DNA from: Eopsaltria australis | Lineage: Eukaryota; Chordata; Aves; Passeriformes; Petroicidae | Length of the DNA: 64,000 bases | Reading direction: 5' to 3' | Assembly: GCA_034509425.1 (NCBI GenBank) | Contig: JAVTVJ010000130.1 | Span: 3,341,501-3,405,500 of the forward strand | Shown here: piece after piece, positions 27,580-35,948 of the stretch | Layout: every line of letters starts with the position of its first letter | Position numbering within the stretch: position 1 is the stretch's first letter | Position numbers and translations under genes: made by a program | Notes under the pieces: generated by a model | Databases searched by the model: none | Told to the model about the DNA's origin: nothing | Seen by the model: only the letters and a program-made list of their open reading frames with translations

Positions 27580-28044
27580 ATACAGTCATCAGTAGTTTAA
27601 CACAGCGCTGTGTCTTGCAATGGAAACATACTGTGAAACAGCTTGCGAGATAAGCTTCGTCAACGATAAGTAATTTTTATTCCGTTTGAGTGGCTGAAAA
27701 CAATAAACATGATTAAATGCTTCAGACATGCATTCAGAATTTAGACAAATGGCGAAGAGTTCCAAGGACTTTGCTTTTAAAACTACTTCAGGGAAAGACC
27801 TGGAAATTGACTTAACCGGTTGGAAATGCACAATGAAAGAGAAGTTTGTCGGGAAATTAAAAACTTCCCATTCGTCTGCAAGCTCCGGGACTCTCCAGCC
27901 CAGAAACCAGCTCTGTTATCTACTCTGTTCTTTACGATGATTTACTATGGCCCCAGTTTCCCACCTCACCATTCATAGAGGCGTTTCAAACGTGCCGATC
28001 ATGAACCCGAGCTCCTAGGGTGTGAAACACCCAGGAAAACACCA
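27580..28044. promoter_or_regulatory. CpG-rich left shoulder of the CpG island
   Basis: Isolated CpGs become frequent (contexts such as TTCGTCAACGATAAG, TTCCGTTTG, ACCGGTT, GTCGGG), unlike the CpG-poor sequence to the left, and there are no visible repeats. This is typical of the shoulder of a promoter CpG island and may include regulatory elements. A 70-codon plus-strand open frame (27728-27940, with an internal ATGGCG start at 27749) lies here. It resembles no protein I know, so I do not call it a gene. Confidence 0.4.
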
Positions 28045-29453
28045 AAGGACGAGGTGGCTGCGGGGAGCTCACAGTTCCGAGCTTGTCCTGCCGGCCCCTG
28101 TGGGCTCTGTCACCGCTGTCCTGACCCAGCCTGGCGGCAGCTCCTGTCCCCACCTCCCTCCCACCGCAGCGCTCTGAACTTTCCTCCCCGGCTGCCTGCT
28201 CCTGGTGACTCGCTGGCCGTGCACAACCCCGAAGAGAAATCACTCCAAAACACTCAGATCATGGGGGGGCTGTCGGGTTTTTCTCTCAAGTAGGGGGTGT
28301 AAAGGAGAGGCGCACAAACCCACAGCATCTCTAAGGCAAGCCGTCACTCTGCACCCTCTCCCCTGACCGCGCACCGCTGGGAGCTGCTGCCCGGGGGCCA
28401 GAGGGGGATCCCCAGAGGGTCCCCGGCTGGTGAGGGCGAGCTCTCCCCGCTCCCCGGGCGTCCGGCGGCCCCTCCGCCCCGCTCCGCTCCGGGCGCCATT
28501 TCCCCGCCGCTCCTCAGCGCGGCGTCCCCCGGCCCTGCCGCACCTTCCCGGGCAGGGCAGCGCCGCCGCAGCCGAGCCGCATATCCCAGCCCTCAGCCGG
28601 CTCCGAACCCTCGGCAGGCTCCCCGCCCGGCAGCGGGGGGCGCTTCCCGAGCCAAGCGGGCACTACCGAGACCGATCGGCTCTTCCAGCTGCGGGGCGGC
28701 AGCGGCCGAGGCTCCCGAGAGCGGCGCATCCCGCCCGGGGACCCCCGGCACGGCGGGGGCGGCCGGAGGGGTCGCGGCGGGGGGAATCCCGCGGCCGCAT
28801 CGCGTCTGTGAGTCCCTCCTCGATTTTTTTTACTTGCCCCGCTGCGGGTGATGGCGAAAGCGCCCCCAGCCCTCTGCCCCAGGGCTCGGCTGGGTGTGCG
28901 GCAGCCCCGCACCGCGCTCCCCCCGCTGCCGGCAACTTCCCGCGACTCGCGGGGAATTCCAGCCCTTTCCCCGCCTCGGGGGGACGGGATGGAGCGGGAA
29001 AGGGGAAGGACGGGGAAAAAAAAAACTTCCTTCGGAGAAAAGCTGCCCTTCCGTGCCGCTCCGGGGTGGGGGTTTCCGCTCGCAGGGGGAGCGTACCCCG
29101 CTGTGCCCCCGAACCCCGCACCTGCCGCCGCGCCGCCCTCAGCACCGGCCGCGCAGGGGAGCGGGGACCGGCTCTCTCACCTGCCCCAGCGAGCCCTCTC
29201 CTCCTCGCATTCCTCTGCTCCCCATCGTGGGCGCAGCAGCTGCTGTTATTCCTTAGGATACACATGGCTCGTCCATGCTGGGAGAGCCGCCTTCCCGCGC
29301 CGCCTGCCCTCTCCGGCCCCGCCAGCGCGGCGCTGAGGCCAGAGGGAGGGGAAAAGGGAGGTGTGCGGCGGAGGAACGCTGCTGATGAGGGGTCGGTCTC
29401 CTCCTCCTCCTCTCCCAGGGCTGGGGGTCTCAGCGCCGCTGTGCAGCTGGGCA

Positions 29454-29488
29454 GGGACAGGGGGCTGGCGGGGAGGGGGCTGGCGGGG
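29454..29488 (+). other. G-quadruplex-capable G-run cluster
   Basis: Five or more runs of three to five G are separated by one to five bases on the plus strand (GGG-ACA-GGGGG-CTGGC-GGGG-A-GGGGG, then CTGGC-GGGG). This satisfies the usual G3+N1-7 pattern. It lies inside the CpG island, where such motifs are common near start sites. Another G cluster follows at 29501-29512. Confidence 0.75.
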
Positions 29489-29631
29489 CTGTCCCCGCTC
29501 GGGGCGGGGGGGTTCGGCGCGTCGGCTCGTCCCCAGCCTGTCATCGCCTCCGGGGCAGCCCCGGGAGCGAGCGGAGCGGAGCGGCTGGAGACTCCCCCGC
29601 CCCGCCCGCAGCACCGCGCTCAGGCACGGCC

Positions 29632-29664
29632 GGGGGGGGAATGGGTACCGGGGGGCTCCAGGGG
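29632..29664 (+). other. Second G-quadruplex-capable motif
   Basis: Four G runs (8, 3, 6 and 4 bases or more) are separated by loops AAT, TACC and CTCCA, again on the plus strand and inside the CpG island. It shares strand with the motif at 29454-29488, giving consistent G/C strand asymmetry over about 200 bp. Confidence 0.7.
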
Positions 29665-29870
29665 CTTCCCCGGAGCGCAGGGAGGGCGGTCAGTGGGTCA
29701 CTCAGGGGCGGGGGTGGCCGCTGCCCAGGCGGGGAGCCCGGACACGGCCCCGCGAACGCGGCTCCTCCCGCACGGCCGAGGGGCTCCGGCCGGACCGCGG
29801 CCCCGCCGCCACCCCGCCACCAGTGTGCTGCTTTTCTCATGGCTTCTCGCAGTCACCCATGAAAATTTAA

Positions 29871-30200
29871 TGAGGCATTTAGGGCTGTTACCTTCAGAGT
29901 CAATGGAGGAAGCATATTTAGCCTAATGCACTCGCTGCCGAGCCAATAGGTCTGTTGCGGGCGGATCAGAAGTCATGGAGAGACTCTCCTTTCAACACAA
30001 AATTCACGAGCCATTAAACTTATTCTGTGATAACAGCTTCTTTACAAACGGAGACCCATAGAAAACAGAGGCTGTCATGCACTTCCTGAAAGGATTTACA
30101 TACAGAGAGAAGTACATTTGCCAGGTTATTGCCATTTCACCAGTATTATCTCCAATCAATGCATAAAAGCAGCGCTGCTCTCGCTAACCGAGGTAAATGA
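29871..30200. promoter_or_regulatory. Island flank with CCAAT boxes, TATA-like box and a donor-like site
   Basis: The GC-rich island gives way abruptly to AT-richer, repeat-free sequence with scattered CpGs. Visible motifs on the plus strand are AGCCAATAGG (29941-29950), CCAATCA (30152-30158), CATAAAAG (30162-30169) and a good splice-donor match CCGAG|GTAAAT (exon end at 30192). The CCAAT and TATA-like boxes lie within 20 bp of each other. However, the donor lies only about 23 bp beyond the TATA-like box, too close for a normal first exon driven by that box, so they may belong to different transcripts or be chance. Candidate core promoter or conserved non-coding element. Confidence 0.3.
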
Positions 30201-33200
30201 CTAAAAGAAAAGCTTTTTGCAGCCTCTAGACAGATCTGATTCACCCCCCGGGGCTGAGTGGCCACGTCTCCCTCGGCTGACAGCGAAGAGGGCTCAGACC
30301 TGGATCAGATCAGGAATTGCGAGCGAGATGTTCCGCAGGACACGCGGATACCCAGCTGCTGATGTGCACTCCCCGGGATGACAGCCAGGGATGCTCACAA
30401 GGTAGAAAGATGTCCACAGGTTCTTTTACCTCCACCTGACAGGCAGCAGAGCTGAAGCGATGTGGCAACACACTTAACAGGGCAGGGAGCAGAGGGACAG
30501 GCTGAGTGAACAGATTGATTTGAAGTACATGCACAGATCTGGTAACATTCTCCAATATTACCAGTTTCATCTCCCTCAATTATTCTTTCTGCAGCACATT
30601 AGGTATTAAGCATAAAAGATAACGTCATGTAATAACCTTTACAACATAAAAAATTCAAAATTCAAGCCACATTTATAGAAGTAGTTGATGCAATGGAGCT
30701 TTTTGCTATAGACCTGTTTTCTTCATTTCCATTTATTACAGAAAGGTCAGATTCTCAATTGAACCTACTTATGTGAATTGAAAAAAAGGAAGTTCCAGTA
30801 GTCAACTTCATAGCAGCAAAATTTCCTATTGGTGAGAATTTCACCATCTAGGAAGAAAAAGAACTAAAGGAGAAATAAAGTAATTTTTTTTTTTTTCATT
30901 AGGAAATAATAGACAGCATCCTTGAGGAGACATGCTTGTCTATATGTATTAGGTCCAACAAAATATTGGTGGATCCTTAGTTCCCAAAAGGCAAATTTTT
31001 TTGTTGGGAAAACCGTAAATGAACTGTTCTCTCCCCTTGCCCAATACACTATAAAATGAACTTACATTTATTGTGTTGCTGGCCTCACTGAGGTCCTGCA
31101 GTTTACAGGAGGGCTGCTGGCAGTTGACTGAGAGGGAACTTTGAGAGGTAGAAAACTTTATTCCCATTCATTTCTGAAATGTATGGATGCAAGTCACACT
31201 TGCTAATAATACTTTTTAAATATAAAAGACTACTAGCTCACAGCTTGTAATATGAATGCAAATGAACTTGTAATTATACTATGCAATTTTCTACTTTAAA
31301 AAAAAAACAACTATGAAAATAGAACAGACCTGAACTGCACTGCAGTTCTTCATTGTGTTCCTTCATTATGCAGGAGTTGCCATAAGCAATCTGCTCTGGT
31401 TTATGTAAAATATTTTTTAGACCATAACTTTGCAACACAAACTCTCACATGAGAACATACATTTGGTCCCAGTTCCTTCTCTCTACTGAAAAACATGACC
31501 AAGAAGCAAAGGAGCAAGAAATTTGGTGTGAAGACTGACAGCTTTCATTTGTGTTTGTCTGTAAAGCTTATTTAAACTCATCATTTCCATATCCTGCTTT
31601 CTGATGATGCACTATGCCATCACCAATTATGTGATAAAACATTAAGAGTTATATATTAAGATCTGTAGGCCAAAAAAGTCATTTTCACTAAACAGCTGGA
31701 GGAGCTGAAGATAAAAACCTAAAAAGATAAAAACCTGAAAGTGTAGTTCTCAATTATTTTTCCAATAGTCACTTCTCTCAGTCACTTACTACTAGCTAAA
31801 ACAACTAAAGGGAAAGCAGGATCGCCTTTGCACCTGAACAGATTTGTACTAAAAGTACAATGCTCAGAATCTATTTGAGTGTTCCTGCACACATCAGTTG
31901 AGAGAAAGATGAATTCAATGTAACAGCCAAGAGCACTGTGCAAATTTTTAAAAGAATTGCCTCAAAACAACATTAAAATATCCACCACTGATACCTGTAG
32001 ACCTGGATTGTGAGTAATTTGTTATACTACCCAATTTCAATCAGCACTGCAGTTGCCAGTAAACCACTGCACCCTGCAGAGCAAAAATGTTTACCTGCAA
32101 ATAAGAGATAATTTGCAGGATAATTGTTGACAGTGAATTCGCTGATAATTCAGAGTCAAGGTTTCTGACTCCCTAGGAAAAGAGTAATCAAAAAACTTCC
32201 CAGTTTCACCTTAGAGTAAGTTAATCAGCATCAGTGCTGTCCAGCTGCAAGCCTGTGTGCTTCTCACATGAATTGCTAAGGCAGAATGCACACTGTAGAA
32301 ACAGAATCATCCAGGAAAAATGGCAAATCACAGGCCAAAAACCCTATAGTGTTGTCAGTGCACAAGTGTGACAGCCAATGGCATTAATGAGAACTGGACA
32401 TTCCCTGAGATGGAATATAGGCTTTACCTTCATTAAACTAATTAATGTATCTCAAGCTGTGCTGATTATAAAGGGCTACCAAATGATGGTACAGAGAAAA
32501 TTTGAGGGATGTTTGAGAAGGAGCTTTTGGTGGCGTTTTCAAAGAATCCAGAAATGCAAGATACACAATGTTACACTTTGCTGGATTCAAGTGGGATTTT
32601 TGGTGGGGGCATTCAATATCTGAAAAGAGAATCAGCCATTATTTCTTTAACATCTTACTAAAATACAGCACAACGTGCAGAGACCCATCCTTTGCCAAGT
32701 GAGCTCTCAAGATGTCAGCCTTCTCACAAAACCCCTCTTCACATTTACTGATCTATATTGTAGCCCACAGCAGGATCATCTTGATCACTCTGGAGATCCT
32801 CTACGTGAATAGCTCCTCACACAACAGTGATTTCAGTTTAATAAGTTCCTCTAAGGCAATTAGGCACTGACTGAAAATAGTATCTGCTGCATTATCTGTA
32901 ACTATGGTAGCCCATCTCTTACTGCTATAGCCACACAGTGAGCTCCTTTAGCCATTCAGCAGGAGAATTAATCATGATTTGGTTTCATCCTCAGTTTTCT
33001 CAAATGCAAAGAAACTCAGCTCTCTCATTCCACTGCAGATCTATTGGGATGTTTCCTCAGGGAAACCTCATGTGACTGAGCAGAATATGTTGCTGAACAC
33101 TGCTCTTGCCCACCAAAAAGGATCTGTGTAGAAAAATTGTGGTGGCTCTTCATGAAAAATGGGAAGCCACTCCATTTTCTGGCAGTGACGTATGAGGAAG

Positions 33201-33454
33201 AGGTTATGATAATTCTTGCCCACATGGTGCAATCTGGTGGAAAATGCATTACCCCAAAAAATATCACTGACATCTCTCTATTAAAAACCAGCACTTTAAA
33301 ACACTAAAAATGGAATTAAGTCTTGAATGTCCCAGAGATTCATCACTGGTTTCTGAAGGTACATCTTCTGCTGTATTGTGGCTTCATCACAGGGGGAACT
33401 CTTCCTTTCATGCATCCCAGCAAAGATTGCAAAATCTTGTAGTTACATGTGCAA
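30201..33454. other. AT-rich non-coding DNA, no gene recognised
   Basis: No coding exon, RNA gene or clear repeat recognised. It contains a 13-T run at 30884-30896, an A-run near 31299-31307 and a tiny tandem pair AGATAAAAACCT at 31709-31720 and 31725-31736. If the island promoter fires to the right, this would be its first intron. Confidence 0.6.
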
Positions 33455-33520
33455 AAAGGGATTCAGGAGCTTGCTTCAGATCCCAGCTTTGTCACTGACC
33501 TTGGGTAAGTCCATCTATAT
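33455..33520 (+). repeat. MIR-like SINE fragment
   Basis: The sequence GATTCAGGAGC...ATCCCAGCTTTGTCACTGACCTTGGGTAAGTCCA closely follows the MIR core region (consensus type: GGGTTCGAATCCCGGCTCTGCCACTTACTAGCTGTGTGACCTTGGGCAAGT). It is one of the best-preserved SINE remnants here, covering only the part around and after the B-box. MIR elements are very old tRNA-derived SINEs shared across amniotes. Confidence 0.65.
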
Positions 33521-34978
33521 TCATTTTATGTCCAACTCTACCACATCTATGTCAGAAGCCTCCTATCAGAATTTCTCCAGGAATGCTTGGAAAGACCCCA
33601 GAGACAGGCAAGGACATACATAAACACTAATTATTGTTAGATACATGGCCATTCATTCCATTTTGAGCCCTGGGAGAAAAAACAGAAACAGGATCTTGTA
33701 ATTGTGTCTGGTAGCCCCTGTTATTCTCCTTTACATATTCAAAATATTACTGAAATAACCCTGCTGCAAACACTTTCCTCAGCTGCAAATGAGCAGCTCC
33801 AACAAGCAGGCCAAGGCTGCCCCTCCAAAATCAATTTATCTTCGAGTAGATGGCAGCAAGTAGATGCCTGTCCTGCCAAATAATGGAATTTGTGAAAGCA
33901 CTGGAGATTATGAACCACATTATTTCCCAGACGCCCATGAAAGAGCCTGTGATTCTCCAAGAACAGCGATCAACTTCTTCACAAATCCAAACTGCTTCAT
34001 ATTTCAAATCCTGTTTGGCAAGGTGCGTTTCCTTTCACAGCCAATTAACTGCAAACTAATTTAGAGAGGGTTTGCTTTTGCAAACATTAAGTGTCAGGTT
34101 CCAACAGAGAACATGTTGCTAAGAGCATGATATATGCACACATTCTGAGTTCTGTTGTTCTCTCATTCCCCCCAGACACCACTGATGATCCACACAGAGA
34201 CACCTCGGAATTTAATAAACTCATTTCTAGAAGAACTTCACAGGTGAGGAAGATTTTCACCATCCCTTATATCCTGAAAGCCCACATGTTCTGCATCACC
34301 TTGCAAAGCACTCACACTAGCTTAACCACATATAAACTAACAGCAAAAGGGTACCCACTGTGGAAAATGTGTTTATGCTGCAAAAATACAGAATATCTGC
34401 TTCACAGAGAATTCCAAAATTTGGCTTGACTCTGGATTAGAGAATAAAAGGGGGTTTGAAAACTTTAAACTCTCCCCTTCTCCAGTAAAAAACTTATTAT
34501 ATCTTTTTCTTAAGATTTTGTCTACTTTAACGAGAAGCCAACACATTTAAGCTCTCTGATTTGGACAATACCACAGCTTCTTTTCACTAACTACATATTT
34601 ACCTCCGTTATTCATTCATTTTTAGATGTAGCTTTACAATTGAAAACTTCAGACTCAGAGGTTCCTAAAGATCTTGGCTGTTGTCATATTCCATGATTTT
34701 GACAGCAAAAGATCCACTTGCCATTGTAACAATCATTTCTTGTTAAAAAGACACAGATGAACGTGATATTTAGAGCTGCATTCCCCTCAATTTCTGCCAA
34801 AATAACAGCTATTCAGGAGACAGCAATTGTGTGCAGTGAATGTCCTCAACAAGTAAGGTTGTTTTTCATTTCCTCTTATGTCACATTACATTTTCCTCTT
34901 TATATTTCCTTTTAAATATTTAGACAGAGCAGAGAGTTTTAAACGTGTCATTGACGCAAATAAATGTTTAGGCAGTCA
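33521..34978. other. AT-rich non-coding DNA, no gene recognised
   Basis: No exon or RNA gene recognised. The stretch 34490-34960 is repeat-free and directly adjoins the 5S-derived SINE on its right. Confidence 0.6.
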
Positions 34979-35175
34979 GTCTACCTTGGGTTCAGCTCTT
35001 GTCAGATCTGATAAGTTAAATATCACTGGATCTGGCCAGTAATTGGATGGAAGACCTCTGAGGAAAACTCAAGTGCTGAAGCAAGTGCCACTGGTTACTC
35101 AGTAGGTGTTTTTTTAACCTCAGACTCATCCTGAAATATGCCCTCAGCATGGTATTATGAGCACTAGCTGAAAAA
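34979..35175 (+). repeat. Degenerate 5S-rRNA-derived SINE (AmnSINE1-like)
   Basis: GTCTAC at 34979-34984, GTCAGATCTGATAAGTTAA at 35001-35019, TCTGGCCAGTAATTGGATGG and GAAGACC up to 35056 line up with vertebrate 5S rRNA (GTCTGATCTCGGAAGCTAA; GCCTGGTTAGTACTTGGATGG; GAGACC). The 5S C-box region of the internal promoter is the best-kept part. The sequence then continues into a non-5S body (GTGCTGAAGCAAGTG, TTACTCAGTAGGTG, CCCTCAGCATGGT), as in known amniote/sauropsid 5S-headed SINEs, so this is not a plain 5S pseudogene. Bases upstream of the C-box are eroded, so it is not an active gene. Exact family membership needs a repeat library. Confidence 0.7.
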
Positions 35176-35454
35176 GGCATTTTCAAGTAAGATTTAATGT
35201 GTTATTTCTGTCAGGCACTAGAAAGGATTCCTGACACCTTCCTTGGAAACTTGCTTAGCCCACTTTCGAGTTAGTTGAGCCCACTGCTATGTAAAGCTAT
35301 ATCTGGAAGTATAAGATCAATTTTTCATCATTTTCCTTTTAATAATAATGCATTTTTAAAGCCTCCACTTTAAATAGTAACCTGTACATTTCTTTGCCTT
35401 TAATGCTTCATTCCTGACCTTTTCCTTTACCCTCTCATGATGTCTCTGAGTCCA

Positions 35455-35540
35455 GCTCATGGACATCCCTGCCTGTGGCAGGGGAGTTGGAATGAGATGA
35501 TCTTTAAGGTCTTTTCTAACCCAAACCATTCTCTGGATAT
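35455..35540 (+). mobile_element. CR1 LINE, very short 3'-end fragment
   Basis: The segment CTGCCTGTGGCAGGGGAGTTGGAATGAGATGATCTTTAAGGTC... ending CCCAAACCATTCTCTGGAT (35521-35539) is the last ~85 bp of a CR1 3' UTR in sense orientation. It is more degenerate than the neighbouring copy at 35650. It is a separate insertion, or the remains of one interrupted element. Confidence 0.85.
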
Positions 35541-35649
35541 CAAAACATATGTTTCCTTTTGCCATTTCAGAGCCAACATCAGCATTTCCAAGCTTGGCTA
35601 CAATCCCTCTCTAACAGCTGCTGATTGTTGACTCTTCTGCCACTGCTTC

Positions 35650-35948
35650 TTGATGAGTTTACGAGGGCACATGGTGACAGGACAAGGGGGAAAGGCTTCA
35701 AACTGACAGAAAGGGTTAGATGGGATATTAGGAAAAAATCCTTCCCTCTGAGGGTGGTGAGGCCCTGGCACAGGGTGCCCAAAGAAGCTGTGGCTGCCCC
35801 ATCCCTGGAAGTGTCCAAGGCCAGACTGGACAGGGCTTGGAACAACCTGGGACAGTGGAAGGTGTCCCTGCCCATGGCAGGGGATTGGGAATTGGAAATA
35901 ACCTTTAAGGTCCCTTACAACCCAAACCATTCCATGATTTTATGATGA
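35650..35948 (+). mobile_element. CR1 LINE, 5'-truncated copy with intact 3' end
   Basis: A continuous match to the sense CR1 3' end runs through the AGGACAAGGGGGAAAGGCTT block, GGATATTAGGAAAAAATCC, GTGAGGCCCTGGCACAGGG, GCTGTGGCTGCCCCATCCC, TGGAAGTGTCCAAGGCCAG, CATGGCAGGGGATTGG, and AACCCAAACCATTCC with the terminal degenerate octamers ATGATTTTATGATGA (35934-35948). About 300 bp, non-coding. The 5' truncation and 3' octamers, with no poly(A), are as expected for CR1. Confidence 0.95.

Larger units (their letters stand above)
28045..29870. promoter_or_regulatory. CpG island, probable promoter / first exon of an unidentified transcript
   Basis: About 1.8 kb of high GC with dense CpG, for example ten CpGs by hand count in the 60 bases from 28441, whereas most 60-base lines outside the island have none or one. 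It holds several GC boxes (CCGCCC/GGGCGG type, e.g. near 28624, 29502, 29597), CT-rich tracts near 29400, and long G runs. In vertebrates such islands usually mark a constitutive or developmental promoter. Stops are rare in any frame here, so both strands carry long open frames (498 codons plus, 293 codons minus); their Pro/Ala/Arg/Gly-rich translations show no domain. I treat them as composition artefacts. Strand, start site and gene identity are not resolved. Confidence 0.8.

Noticed and set aside
28663..29544. 293-codon open frame on the minus strand
   Set aside because: Same compositional cause as the plus-strand frame it overlaps; no domain.
28430..29926. 498-codon open frame on the plus strand
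   Set aside because: It lies in the GC-rich island where stop codons are rare. Overlapping frames of 293, 169, 162 and 132 codons are open on both strands, the translation is low-complexity Pro/Ala/Arg/Gly, and no domain is recognisable.
34979..35060. Functional 5S rRNA gene
   Set aside because: The 5S-like part is truncated and highly diverged upstream of the C-box, and it runs into SINE body sequence.
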